Assembly: GCA_036250195.1 (NCBI GenBank)
Contig: JAVHZZ010000010.1
Span: 79,467,257-79,531,256 of the forward strand
DNA: 64,000 bases
Reading direction: 5' to 3'
Source: Mixophyes australis
Taxonomy: Eukaryota > Chordata > Amphibia > Anura > Limnodynastidae
The notes beneath the pieces were generated by a model, which saw only the letters and a list, made by a program, of their open reading frames with translations, had not been told where the DNA came from and did no database searches. How positions within the stretch are numbered: the first letter of the stretch is position 1; each line of letters begins with the position of its first letter. The position numbers and the translations under genes are program-made. Of the stretch, positions 38,301-53,300 are shown one piece after another.

Positions 38301-41300
38301 TTCATTGACATTTCCAAATGGGCTAAAGCAGGAAATTCGATTTAAATGTTAAATGGGTAAACAAACAGATGTATGTGTTTAAAAATATTTTATAATGAAA
38401 ATGGGACTTTTCCATTTATAAATAAGTGTCAGAACACTGTCCTCTCTTGTGTATATAACACTTTATTACTTTTATGTATTGTGTACAAATTAGGTAAAGT
38501 GATTTTAGCATTACTACTATCTCTGTCAAGCCACATATTCACTCTATCCTTAGCAGTCACTATACACACTTATCTGACCGAATGTGTGAGGAGGGGGAAC
38601 ACAGGTGTAATGAGGGAGACAGAGGTGTCATTAGGGGGGAACAGAGGTGTCATTTGGTGGGGAAAGAGGTGTCATTAGGGGGTGGCAGAGGTGTCATTAG
38701 TGGGGAACAGAGGTGTGATAGGAGGAACATAGGTGTGATGAGGGGGAACACAGGTGTAATGAGGTGTAATCAGGGAGACAGATGTGTTATGAGGGGGGAC
38801 AGAGGTGTCATTAGGGGGGAACAGAGATGTGTGATGAGGGGGAACAGAGGTATTATGAGGGGGAACAGAGGTGTGATAGGAGGAACAGAGGTGTAATGAG
38901 GGGAAACAAAGGTTTGAAGAAGGGGGACTGAGGTGTGTTAATTTGGGACAGAGGTGTGATAAGGGGGAAGAGAGATGTGATAAGGGGGAATTGAGTTGTA
39001 ATGAGAGCAAACAGAGGTGTGATGAGGGAAAACAGAGGTGTGATGAAGGGGAAAATAGGTGTGATGATGATGAGGTGCAATGATGGAGAACAAATTTGTG
39101 AGGAGGTTATGAGGGGGACAGAGGTGTGATGGGTGGGAACAAATGTGTAATGAGGGAGACAGAGTTGTGATGAAGGGGACAGAGGTGTGACGAAGAGGAA
39201 CAGAGATCTGAGGAGATGAGGGGGACGGTGGTGTAATAAGGGGAAACAGGTGTGATATATGTCTGGAGCAGCTTCTACTGTTTTTTAGATGGATGCATCT
39301 TCAGATACCTCCAACCCAAAATATCTATGTAAGTACTTACTTTTGCTTTAATTGTTTTCTGCACAAATGTGTCCAACTCTATATAGGCCCCATTATTTCC
39401 AGTAGAATTGGTAGTGGCAGCAATGTTGTTACTGCACTCGGACACTGCAGACACAGTAGGTCTGCATTGATTGTCTTGATATTGCAAAGTTTATCTTCTA
39501 ATACTTTCTGCTACAATTACAAAACAGTTCAGGACTCATATGTGATAATAACCGGCTGGCACCCTCTGGACACAATGCCCCCACCCCTTCCCCCATTGCA
39601 TCACTTCTATTTTCTGCTTCTAGCATGTCAAACTGTTCTTCATTGCAAAGTCACTAACACTGCAATCTTCAGGTAGAGAGAGATGCCTGGGGAATTTACA
39701 GAGGATATAGATGGTCTTAGTTAGACAGAAGAAATGATATGTCTAACAAAGCACGCAAATTCAATGTCTGTAAAGAAGTTGGATTTAACTGTACATGGAA
39801 GAAGTGGTGATGTTCTGGTGTCACATGTTCCTCTCCTTATGAGCATGATACAAAAATATTAAAAGAAAAAATATATTTGCTATAAATTATATTTCACCTT
39901 GTGTAATATATTCTACAAACTTACATTCAACTTTTTCCATGCACTGTATGCCATCCTTGGTACAATTACTGTGAAGAGAAATGAAAACAGGTTTTCACTA
40001 TGCATAAATAATAAACTTGTTCTATAAACTGAAAACTTAACAGAATATTGAAATAAATAAATAAGCACCAGACATGTGTTTAAAGAGCATATTTCATGTT
40101 CATATTTGCATTTTTATGTATAGAGGAACTGACAGCGTCATCTATATAAATTAAAGAGGCTTTTATAAGTCGCAGATAATTCAGGAGATTGTCCAGACAC
40201 GTTGTTATCTTAAACATATTTTTATTACAGAACAAAGCTTCTTACATTGCAGCAACACACTTGACAGCAGTTGTCCCTTTCTTGTTTGCTGTCTCCTTTT
40301 TTAACCTTTGCTACGTCACAGACCACATACGGTAAAGCAGTGTTCATGATTAGAATATATATAAACATTATTTGTACACCTCCACCTGATTGCTATTTAT
40401 AATGTGAGTTCAATCTTCATTCTAATTTCCCAGGTTTAGAGATGGTTGACAGTTTTAATCTACTATTATTTTTTGTGGATATGCAGTTTTTGCAACTCTT
40501 TCCATGACTTTAGTTATGGTGCTGTTTGAACAATGGAGGATAGATTGTTGGCTGGAATGCTCTTCTATTTTGTGTATACTCAAACTGAAGGTAGAGATAT
40601 TTTCGCTCTGTCTTTGATAGGTGGATCACCTAATTTGATACAGATTCAATGTTCTTTTTCCTGTGTTTCTGATTGAGCTTCTTGCTATGGCTAAACTATT
40701 TGTGAAAAATTTAAAGAAGTTTGAAAGACACAAGATTTTTTGTCAACCACCAAACTTCTGCCAATTGCTACTGTGTTGTTATCTTGATGCAAAATTTCTT
40801 CCTTTGCATGAGCTTCCCATTTGGGAATGATTTCCATATGGCCTTTATTCTAAATAGAGCTTCTTAATAGAAACTCAGGGTTCTATCTGTTACACTGTCG
40901 TATAGAAGGCTGTCATGATATCAATTATCTAGTCTAATTTACTGGTGTTACAACTTTACAACAGATCAACGACTATGCATAAAGTGACGTTACAATTCTC
41001 TCTATCTCTTGCCCAAAATAATAAATTGGTTCTCTCAGAATCCCAAGCCATAACAAACCAATTTTGCAAAGCAGTGACAATGTACGCCATACAAGAATAA
41101 ACTGGGTAAAGAGCATGTGATTTTCTGCAGTCATACAGAAATTTGACTCTAATTCTGTTGACCTTCTGTGGGAAAGCAATGTGGTCCAGGCTATTATGCT
41201 CGTAGCACCCTTTAGCCTTCCACACCAACATTTTTCTTTTAGACAGGGAGAAATGATCACTCAACTCCAAAAACTCAAGAAAGGATTACTGCGGAGCAAG

Positions 41301-44300
41301 ATCTACCAGAAATTTTAAGTTGTGCTTAGTCCAAAGTGGAAGTGGTAACATTAGGGAAGTCTTGCTAATAGTTTGAGCGTGTGTAAACAGCGATTTCAAA
41401 TTAATAATGAAAAAGCTGTCCTGCGAAGTTGCTTCACTACAGGCGCTCTCAGTTGAGATCTAACCCAGGGAAGTGTACGATAGAGTGCAGGTTAGCTAGA
41501 CTGAATTCAACAGAAGTTCACACACCACTTTGCAAACTTGAAGTGTACCACAGAATACTCTGTCACAAAGAGGAAACATTCCAACTGCACCAAGTTTTCA
41601 ACATTCCTAGGAAATACTATGTATCCACCCATAGTATTTATCATATATGTACCTGGAAGGTGCACCAATACATATTTTTATATCTATTAAACACAAAGAG
41701 AGAAAGACAGGGATATGTTTCTAGAGGGGCACTCTGAGATGTAAAACATTGATAAAAATAGCTCATATTTTTATTAACTCGTTAAAAATAGATTAATCTC
41801 CTGATTACTTGGATAGTAGCAAAATATTAAAAGTATCTAAAAGAGTAATTCTGTATTAACTGTGCAAACGTAAATTAAAAGTTGCAGCAAGAACTACTGT
41901 GCTCTATTTTCTGTATTAGTATTATTCCCCAATGAATAGTTCCCAATTACTTACAATAATAAGGTTCCAAATATTTCATCACATATAGAATGAATCAGAA
42001 CTTCAGAAAGATAGAAATTGTCTCTCCAAACTATAATCTATGTATGAGATCTTATTGTTCACAACTCTTTTCCTACTCATCTATGGAGGGGGTGGGGGCA
42101 AATAAATGCTGTACTGGTACCCCAAATTCCTCTTGGAGGCCCTGATTATATTCTGGGAAATCTACCGGACCAGATGAACTTAGAAATCATTTGTTGAAGG
42201 TTACGAAGTACTGTCATGGGGACACATAGCCAAGATTTGAAACAGATACTGTAGAATAATCTTGGAAGATTAATTTTAATCAGCATTATTTGTCCTATCC
42301 ATGAAATGCATCGGTTCATCCAATCCAATGTCATTGTACAACTTGACCACTGAGCCAAAATACAGATAATGACTGAAATTGTAAATTAGAAAATTTCAGA
42401 GCTCATGCAATCTGACTGGACTCATGACAGCTCAGGTTGCGCATCTCAAGAAGGAGATCCCAACAGAGGAGCTTAATATGGTTTTAACAATATGTGTAAA
42501 TCAGCAGCATGGAGGCAGATGGGTTCACAGCATTATATTATTAAAAAAAAAAGTTGCTACAGCACTCTCATCCAGCCTGTTAATTCTGTTGAATTCTATT
42601 TTTCAAGGTGCCAAGTTAGACATGGCCATCACCAGAGTGGAGATTGTGGTAATCCTGAAACCATGATAGGCTAGTAATGTATCCAGATCCCCTGTTTCAG
42701 GTACCTGTTTTATTCTTAGGTTATTGTGCAAACTTCTACTTTCAGTGTATTTTTACTAGTCTATCAGGTCCATAAGTTATTTCTCATAATTTCCTATAAT
42801 TAAGCAAGTCTTTTATAGCTGCGGGGTAAATCTCCCACTATCACACCTGTTCTATCTTTTAGCTTTTAGACTCTAGTGCCAATTTGGGTGATGTCCACCC
42901 TGATTTCTCTTCTAACCTCTTTCAAAGTAGAATCAAATCGTATCTGCTATGGATAGCTTAAGGTATTATTTAACTTTCTTTTTAGTGTCCCAAATAGAGT
43001 CATATGAGTTTTCTGACTAGCATGGTCACTGAGCCTGAAACAACATTGATTGTATAGCCAGTATGAGCTCTGGGATAGTGGTAGAACTGCAGTACATTAG
43101 GGGTCTTCTTACTTTTCAACATCCTAAGTAAGAGTGCTTTCTCAGGTTTGCCCCAACAACTGGTAATATGGTTTCTGGTTATTATGTATAATTTAATGCA
43201 ATCCAAGTAGTTTTTTTTTTTAAAGAAGTATAGCACAGCATACTGAAATTCAAGTGTTAATACAAAGGGAAGGACAGCAAAGTAAAGTAAAGACTTTTGT
43301 CTTGGATCAGTAGAACCCATACTTTTGGACAGCCCCCATTAATATAGTTGTGAGGAAAGTAGGATGCTAAGAACACAATATTGTAATCGTAATGCAACTG
43401 CTATGAATATTATGCTGTGTAAGTTATGCATATTACCATCCACTCCCGACCTCTCTATCACTGTTGACAATACCCCTGTCTCCTCTTTTCTCCAACTCCA
43501 CTGCCTGGGTGTCAGTCTTGACTGTTCCCTCTCCTTCACCCCTCACAGTAAATCTCTTGCCCAATCCTGTTGTTTCCAGCTCTGCAAAAATGCTTGTGTG
43601 AGACCCTTCCTCTCCCAGGATGCCATTAAAACTTGAGAAGTCAACCATCTCAACTACTGCTACCTTATCTTTACTGGCCTCCCCCGCTCCCATCTCGCTC
43701 CTCTTCGATCCATACTTAATGCTGCAGCTAGACTTATCTTCCTCTCTCACCGCTCCACATCTGCTTCCCCTCTCTGCCAAACCGTACACTAGCTCCCTTT
43801 CCCCTACAGAATCCTCTTCAAAATCCTCACCCTCACAAACAAGGCCCTTTCCAATTATACTCCCTATATCTCCAACCTCATCATCATACATACTCCCTGT
43901 CGCACTCTCCGGATGTCCAAAGACTTTCCTCCCCTCTGGCAACCACATCTTACTCCCTTATCCAATATTTCTCCCATGATACCCCCCCCCACCACTGGAA
44001 TGATCTTCCTCATTCTATCACACTATCCCCTGGGCTGTATAGCTTCAAAGGGTCATTGAAAATTCACCTGTTTAGAAAAGTCTACCAGTCCTCCACTTAA
44101 CCATTTCACCATGTAGTATATCTCCCCCTCTTTCATCCTCCATCTCTCCCATTTTTGCTTTTTGCCCTCAGATCCCCTTATAATGACTTGCTTACATGTG
44201 TCAACCATTTGTCTGCCCCATTTCCCTTTAGATTGTAAGCTCTAGTGAGCAGGACCCTCTTCCCTCCTGTTCTTATTACCTATAACTTTTGCTCACCAGC

Positions 44301-47300
44301 GGCACTGTGCACCTCCTCCTTGGGATCTTTGCCCATTGACTCCACTCTTTTATTGTCTTTGCCCCTCTTTCAGTGGCTCTAAACCTGTTAGTTTGGCCCA
44401 TGCTAATGGGCGCCTGTTTCAACCTACGATGAATATACCCCTTGCAACCCAGCAGCAATGTTGAGAGTTGTAGTGTTATTTGTTTACTGTATTGTACTGT
44501 TATATCATGTATGACAGTACAATACAATTGTGCTTGCTCTCTGTACAGCGCATCAGGCCTTATGTGGTGCCCCTTTAAATAATAATAATAATACTAACCT
44601 AGCTACAATCCCTAGGTTAGTATGCAATTAGGTTAATACTCTGTGAGACTATTTGCAAGCAGCCTTATATGTTAATAAAATTATTCAGACGGGCTTTGGT
44701 CGACATTTTATTTTACAGTCTTAAGCCTGGTTATTTGTTTGCACAGTAGACATAACAATTGGAGGTCCTACTAGTCCTGATAACAATTGAATGGCAAACT
44801 CTCTGGCTCAATGTGATTAATAACAAACTGTATTGAAAGCCAAGAGGGTACTATGTTGTGCTGTGTATAGAAGAGACATTAAATTGCATGACTGTAATGC
44901 CAGCATATCTAACAGAACTTTACTACCGGTAATTGAAAATTGAATAGGTTAAGTCAAAGCGTGAGTCCTTGACAGGGTAAAAGGAGTTTAATCCGTTTAT
45001 CAATATACACATATTTATAGTAAAAGTAGGTCTAGAGCAGTGATGGGCAAACTACGGCCCGCGGGCCAGATGCGGCCCACTTAGAGGTTCTATCCGGCCC
45101 ACCAATATTTTAAAAAATTTCATTAAAATATGCATACAATTATTAGGGCCAACCCTGTGTGTCAGAACCTTCATTTTTATGCCTCCCCAGCTATTTCCTC
45201 CATTACACTTCATCCTCCTTCCTAAAAGGACACTTCGTATATCAATCACTAAAACACCTGCCTGCCCCCTAATGGCTGAAAGTCATGTGAGAAGAGATGG
45301 GCTGGGCCATATACTAAGGCGGATTTCGATTGGCTGCTGTGTTGTCAGTGAGTGGCTCACCAGAAAGACGGATCTGCAAAAACCTGCTGAAATAAGTTCT
45401 GTGTCTGTACGATCGCTGCACTTATAGAGGTAACACTGCTATATAACACCCTCCCGTCCCATTCAAAAAATTTGTATTATATATTTTGATATTTTAGTTT
45501 TTTAATAAATTATATTGGCCCGCCTAAAGTTTTTCTTTTTTATTTTATCCGCTCCTGAAAAAGTTTGCCCATCACTGGTCTAGAGTATAGAAGTGTTGCA
45601 TTACTCAGATAAGAGAAGGCTATTTTTGGTCTTATAAAAATGTGCAGACCAGAACATGAGGGCTGTCAGTGTGTGTGATCTAGTGATGAGACTGGAAGTT
45701 TAAGGATTCACCTCCAAAGCCCCCAAATCCAGTGAGGTGCTAGTTTGGAGTGATGGATTGAAGAGGTCATAGTCTAGTCTCAACATCTGTCACTGTCACT
45801 GTAGTCTTTCCACGGCGCTCAGTAATCTCCTTACTGAGAAGATCTCGTGAGTCTCACTCTCACGAGATCTCCTCATAAGGAGCTTACAGCGCACTGCGGA
45901 AAGACTAGAGTGACAGGACAACAGAAATAGGTAAGCGCTTGGGGTGAGGGGCGGAGGGTGGCCCATGAAGGGGGGGGTGGCTCACAGGGGAGGGGCCTCA
46001 CGGGGGAATGGGGGCCCCATTAGTCCAGGGGCCTCCATTCCTTTAATCCGGCCCTGCTTGCTGGACTATTGTTACACACCTGGTACAGAGAACATTGCCT
46101 GTTAAAGACTGTTGCCATTTCATTGCCATACATTGCAACTAAATAAAATACAGTATCTTTATCTGTCATCAGCTTCAGAGATCCATGAAACACATATCCT
46201 CACAATAGTCTACTAACCAAAACCCTCTTATCTATAACCAGGATGCAGGATTGCTCGTAGCTCACAGCAATGGAGGACTCCATCCATCCAGCTCTCCAAT
46301 AGGGAACTGTGCACTACTGTGGTGGTGCAGCAAATGAGATAATATAAATGTATTTATATACATAAAATAAATATATACATATTATATATACAAATTATAT
46401 ACATAAAAGAAAAGAAATTGGGGCGTGGCCAAGACGCCATCTCGTATGGACTGAAAGAACGGCAAGAGCAAGTATTTTCCCCCCCCCACTACCACTTACA
46501 ACACCAGGGGTTTACTTGGGAGACACCTCTGCCGCACTCCTTTGTTGCAGCTATGGGAGTTTCGGGCAGAGTTCTCAGACTACCAACATTACAGCCCCCC
46601 TCCATCTTATCCTATCCATCTGCTGCCACCAGTGGACAGTGTGATTTCCCCCCTGTTAAGACAGGAGCACCGGCCAATACATTGGGATCTCCAACTGTTT
46701 GTGCACGCTGGCGAGGATTGAAAGCCTGCCGATCTGACCACCTCCCGTGGTTTGTTTTAAAGAGAGTCAAATCAAAACTCCTCTGAGGGCTGGGCAAGCT
46801 ATCGCACTGAAGAGCCTCTCTCTGTTGGTCTTACTGGATACAGGTTGTTGTGCTTTCGTTGTACTGTGATACCTTGCTTCATTGAGCTCGCTGGTTGCAG
46901 CCTCACAGGGTGGTACCGAGAGGAGTTGAAGCATCTCTCTCAGCATTACGGGATACCTGAGCTGACAGTGGTGCGGATAGCACCCTCAGCAACAACAGCA
47001 GTAGTTGACATTGATGCCGTTGAGACACCTAGATTATCTATCATGTTCAACTGCTGTCTTGCAACTGTAAGTTGTAAAGTAATGTCACGTTGACTTTTAA
47101 CTTAGTGGGTGCGGGATATATCACATGCTTTTGATGTTGCATATTTTTCTACAATGATACTTGATCTTTCAAAAGACCTACTTAATCTAGACAAGGCACA
47201 CAGAGCTCTACGCCTGAAACCAAGTCCAGAACAGCCACCCCGAGACATAATTATACAATTTCATTACTTCAAAACTAAAGTGAGAATAATGGCGTCCGCT

Positions 47301-50300
47301 AGAAACATACAATCAATCAATCTCTTATGCTGGATCGCACCTGCATTTGTATCAGGACCTGGCTCCTTCTACTTTGAAAAAACGTAGAGACCTCATTAAC
47401 GTAACAAAAGTTCTACGCAACCATTCGATAAAGTAGAAGTGGGGCTTCCCGCTCCAATTAATTTTCTCCAAAGATGGTCGGAACCATTCGGTGAAAACCC
47501 CGGATCAAGGTCTTGATTTGCTCAAGCGTTTTCATCTTATCCAGGACTCCAGCCTTCCACCTCAACTTCTTCATCACAGCAGAAAACTCTTGTTTCCGCA
47601 CCATCTTGGCAACAAGCATGATACATGTATATAATTTAACTCCAGTCTCCTCTCTTTTCTGGCTGACTCATTTATGAGGTTTGAGTAATCATATTGTCTT
47701 AACTATGACTTTCATTGTTTATACGGTTCAATGTATCAAATAGGTTCTTTGTGTCTGCTTTCATACTCAAAACCTACGGAAAGCTAGGTTATAGGCCGTT
47801 GCCAATTTCTTAGATTATGTAACTTCTTGTTTTATTGCAATATCTAGTATTAAGTTCAATAGCTCTCCCCCACCCCCCCCCCCCTTTTTTTTTGTCTTTT
47901 TTTCTTTCCCTTTCCACCTAATAGGGCGTTGACCTATCCTAATCCAGAATACCTCAAAATAGACCTGGAGTTTCTTTTTGCTTGTTTGTTCTCTTTTCTG
48001 TTTTTTTTTCTGGAGCCCATATAGAATAGTTCACAATTTTATTTCAAACTTTAAAATGTTTATGTTTCAATTGTTTGGGTTCTTATCTACTTGTAGTTTA
48101 TATTGTGTTATTTATATCACTTTGATTTGTTATTTGCTCGTGCTGTTCCCTTACACTTGCGCTTTTCTCAACCGCACCTATGTGCTCTAAAAGTGCGCCA
48201 AGCGCAGACTTTGACAATTATTTTCTATATTCCTCCTACAATTGCCCCACTAATTCTTCCACTACCAAAGAGATGGTGTTACGCAACTCGCCTCATCTCT
48301 TTTTTTCTAGGTACTGTAGCTCACACCGAGATCAGGACTGCTGTACCTTTCCTCCTCCTTATTCCTTAGGTGTCTTCCCTCCTCCACATCCAGTTACTAT
48401 ACTCATATAAAGGCTACAACCTCATTGATAGAGCTGAGCTCCATCCGCACTTTTACCCACCATGAATCTCAAAATAATATCTCTTAATGTCAACGGTCTT
48501 AACTCTCCAAACAAGCGCACAATGGCTTTACAATATTTTAAGCGTAAAAACCCAGTCCTGATTTTTTTGCAAGAAACACATTTTAAAGATCCCCACCCCT
48601 CATTGGCTTCCAAATCATATCCACATGCCTTTTACTCTTCTGCAAATGCAAAGCCTAGAGGTACAGCCATATTGATACACAGTAGAGTTCCACTGACTAT
48701 TGACTCACAGATATCTGACTCTCTTGGTAGATATATTATTCTTAGAGGCACCTTGAACCAGAATGCCATAACTTTAGCTTTAATATATGCCCCAAACATG
48801 CAGCAAGGGAGCCTTTTACGCAAATTTCTTTCAGCAACTTTCATTATATGCAGGTGGTATGACTATTATAGGAGGGGACTTTAATACTATCCTAGACCCA
48901 ATATTAGATAGATCTACCCAAACTCACATTTCTGTGGGACATTCCCAGGAGTCTAGTAAGTTGAGGGCCCAACTAAAGTCATTAAATTTATATGACGCCA
49001 TTACGAGTGTTATATCCCTTTTCCAGAGCCTACACATTATACAACCCCTCATGACCTATACTCAAGAATAAATAGCTTTTTAGTTGACCACTTGACAACC
49101 CAGAGCTTGGATGATGTCCAGATCCTCCCAGTGTTCTGGTCTGACCATGATGCAGTTGAGCTGACTCTGCACTTATCCCAACTCCTTCAATCATGCCCTA
49201 GATGGCGACTTGACAAGACTTTACTCCTTAAGAAAGAGCATATATCCCAGACATATCAAGCTATTACTGATTACATTTCCCAAAATGCATCCCAGAGATT
49301 TCCCAACCTATTCCCTGGGAGGCCCATAAGGCCACTATTCGGGTATTCTTATCAAAATGACAGCGCAGCAAAGAAGGAAAGAAAGAGAGCGTATACAGGA
49401 GCTTGAGCAACAGATACAGCAAGTTGCATCTCGCCACCAAACTAACCCTAAAAATTGTTTGTATTTCAAACTTCTCTCTCTTTAAAGACAATTAAACCAA
49501 ATATTATCAAAAGCAAGCAGCTAAGACCCTCTTATGGGTTCAGCAAAAGTATTATGAAAAAGGCGATAAAGCTGACACTATCTTGGAGCATAAACTCTGT
49601 GTCCTTCGTACTCGTAACAGAATAATGTCATTGAAAGATTCCACGGGTACTCTTCTCTACGACCCTCAAAAGATTGTGCAACGGTTTCGAGACTACTACG
49701 CCTCACTTTACAACTTGCGTCCAACAATGGGCGACTCATCCCAGCTTAATGCAAGTATTAAGAACTACCTCCGTTCTTGCCAACTACCTAAACTTACTAG
49801 AGATCAATTAGCAACTCTCAATGCAGAGATCACTTCAGAAGAAATTATTGAAGCCATCAACACCCTGAAGCGCCAATCTGCCCCAGGCCCACATGAATTT
49901 CCCGCTATATATTACAAAAAATGTGCCCGCCAATTGGTCCCCATGCTCACAGGGTGTTTTAGCTCAGTTCTTGAAGGAGGCAAATTTGATGGAACCACCA
50001 CCGGAGCAGGGATTGTAGTGAAATCTAAACCTGACAGAGATCTAACTGAAGTGAGTAGTTACAGACCCATTTGTCTTCTTAATGTTTATTTAAAGCTTAT
50101 TTCTGGCTAATAGATTGGGAACTGTTCTCCCCTCGCTAGTGCACCCCGACCAAGTCGGATTTGTTCCAAGAAAGCAAGCTTCAGATAACACCAGAAGAAT
50201 AATAGACTTAATTCAAGTAGCTAACAGCACATCTCTCCCTGGTTTGGTGGTTGCATTAGATGCTGAGAAAGCTTTGATAGAGTGGCCTGGCCCTTTATGC

Positions 50301-53300
50301 AGCAGACACTAGTGAGCATGGGGATCCAGGGAGCTTTTTGCAAAGGGATTTCTGCACTTTATCACAACCCAACAGCCTCAATTTTAGCTAATGGTCTTAC
50401 ATCCTCTCCCTTTAAAATAAATAATGGCACCCACCAGGGATGCCCCTTATCTCCCCTACCTTTCACCCTTATTATGGAACCCTTAGGAGCTATGATTAGA
50501 AACAATCCAGACATCACGGGTATCCCCACGATTTCTAGAGACAATAAAATAGCTCTGTATGCTGATGATCTAATACTTACGTTATCTAGCCTGCATATTT
50601 CTCTATCCAATCTGTTTAAAGAAAATTCGACCTATAGTTCCCTTTCGAACTACAAAATTAATGTGGATAAATCTGACATTTTAGACCTTATCCACTTTGG
50701 AACAATAAAATTTTTAATCCAGGCTTAGATTATAAAACGTTTCACCACTGGGCTTCTCACAACCTGCTCTTTCTTTGGGATCTAGTCCCAGCTAGGGTTT
50801 TCCATACATTTTCGGACTTACAGAAAAGCTTAGATTTGCCCCACAATTTTTTTACCAATATCTTCAGCTTAGACACCTTTATCAATCCCTAAAAGCTCCT
50901 TTCCCTTCAGATCAATGCTCCACCTTGGAACCTCTGTTGCATATCCCCCACTACTAGAGGTTTGATATCCTCCTTGTACCAACTGATTAATGATTTTAAC
51001 CAGCCGGACAAAGACCCACATGAGCTCACCTGGGAACGGGACACTGGGGAGACCCTGAATTCTAAAGAATGGTCAAAGATTAGAGTTCATATAACTAAGA
51101 CATCAATTTCAGTTAGAATAAAAGAAAATTCTTGTAAGATTTACTACAGGTGGTATTGGGACCCCTCTCATCTCCACACTATCTTTCCTACTTCTAGCGA
51201 CCGATGTCGGAGGGGTTGCAGTTTGCGAGGTATCCTGTTGCACGTTTGGTGGAATTGCCCTAAACTACAACCTTACTGGCAGTAAATTCATGAACTCATT
51301 GACTTCATTACACAGGTTAAAATGCCTGACTCCCCTCTATATTCCCTTCTCCCTAGACGGCTCCATGATACTACTCGTCCCACACAAAAACTCATCAATC
51401 ATATTTTAAATGCATCTAAATGTCTAATTGCTGCTGTCTGGGAAAAATACCTCTCCCCCTCGCTCTCAGCCACTAATAATAAAGTCTGGTCAATTTATAG
51501 AATGGAAATCATCACTGCTTTCCTCAAAGACAAACCAGTGAATTTCTAAAACACGTGGTCTTCTTGGACAAATTACTACAATGCTGAACCTCCATTAACA
51601 ACCTTTTGACATCCTTCTGTTGTTTTGGCCCCTACAGACTTTGAAGGTGTTTATATGCTTAAATCATAGAATTGTATAATCTAGTTTCACCTCCTGACAA
51701 CTGTAAATGTTACCACTTCTTCATTACCTGATTCATGGAACAATGAGTAGCAAACCCCTTTCTTCCTCCCTCCCTCCCCTCCCCTAATCCTTTATTTCCC
51801 TATTGTCTGTCTCCCCTTCCCTCTCCTAGAAATGAAAATTAGGATAGCAACATTCTTGCTCCTTAGTCATAGCATACCTATTCTCCTTTCATTACTTTGT
51901 GTCCATTTCAATGTTTGTACACATTTTCTGTTTCATATGTATACTTTCTTTGATATGTTTTACCCAAGTTGTTTTGTAAAAACCTTAATAATTTTTTTTA
52001 CAAAATAAATAAATAAATAAATCCTTATTTCTCCTAATTTCATGAGGTCATAAAAGTGCAGGAAAACAGGGTAATAAAAGATGATATTGCTGTTTGGGTT
52101 GCTGCACATGAAAATGTCCATGTTCTGTTAACTAATCTTTTCTGGAGTTGTGCACAATTCAGCACATGAATACAGAAAGGTACTTGCACTTTTTAAAATT
52201 AAGGCCCGGTTGTCCAAATGTAGAAAGCTAGAGCACAATTGTTCGACAAGGAAATCAAACAGCCCCTTATGTATGACCATGTAAGTTTTAGGCTGAACTG
52301 ATTAAATCGAATTCAACAATTTTTACACTTTGAAAGACACTATTCACATATTCTAGACTTAATTGCATTTTAACATGACCTAACCTGTAAGAGCAGTAAT
52401 TTAATGTACAGAAATAATAAAAAGTGATTTTACCAGACAGAGCAATTCTTATGACTGGGGACATTTGCCCCCAATTTGTAGTGCTTTCTGTCCTTATCAT
52501 AGCAGCCACATACGGCAATACACTTCATTTCATCCTCATCAAAATAAGGCTCGTTCTTCGGGCACTTTGGGTAGCATCCTATTTAAAGGACATTAATAGA
52601 TAATGTTTTATCTTTGGGAGCAAAGTAAAAAAGGTAACATGCATGGACACATGTGGATTATACTGTAGTTATATAGAATTAGTAATATTGCATTTACCTT
52701 CTAAGCCTCTAATCTCATAATGACATTTCCCAGTTGGGTTCCTGCAGGTCTTCATACATGGAACACCACAAGCTCTGTAGTACCATTGACAGCCTATTTT
52801 CTTATTGTAGTAATCACAGAAGAGAGCTGGTGGCATAAAATAAACCCATATATATTTAAAAGAGACAAAAATAAAGAGAGACAGGGACAGTATTGTTGTA
52901 ACGTGCTTAAAAATAGCAACCTTTGTATGTAGCTAAACTGTGAATTACTTTTTATGAATGAAAAAGTCTAATCAAAATATTGTTTTTATTCAGACAAGTG
53001 TATACAGAGCATTTACTCATACCACATTCCAAATGGAATGCTATGCAAACCACAAAAATATTGTGCATTATTGTTCCTGTTGCCTGCACAACTATTCGGT
53101 GCTTTGCTCAGAGCCATGACTTAAACAGCTGCCCCATGTGAACAGCAGATGTATGCAAGCACTGGGATCGATAATCCCAACACCTCAAGTATTTTCAGAG
53201 AGGTTTGTTTGCGATATGTTCCATTTGGAACTTGAATGAATTTAAACTCTGTAAATAGAAAAATCTATCTACTAAGTAAAATGTGTGAGTATATTAACTT

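Larger units (their letters stand above)
46418..52021 (+). mobile_element. L1-type LINE, nearly full length but dead
   Basis: It starts GGGGCGTGGCCAAGACGCC, has an ORF1 remnant and ORF2 remnants in order, and ends in an (AAAT)n tail (52003-52020). At 5.6 kb its length suits a nearly complete element. Many frameshifts and stops make it inactive. It lies on the strand opposite to the mucin transcript, in the 12.5-kb intron. Confidence 0.88.

Noticed and set aside
36186..39080. Long His/Pro/Ser-rich minus-strand frames resembling a low-complexity protein
   Set aside because: They come from the irregular G-rich minisatellite. Several frames overlap with similar composition, and there are no splice signals or domains.
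39275..39487. Possible mucin exon ([16 protein letters not shown] ... KTIKAK with a GTAAGT donor)
   Set aside because: A stop lies just upstream in frame, no good acceptor exists, and the donor would be phase 0. The next exon needs phase 1, which the 39925-39968 microexon supplies exactly.
40956..41270. Two overlapping minus-strand frames of about 100 residues
   Set aside because: No family was recognised and neither frame has splice or repeat support. They were left unannotated.
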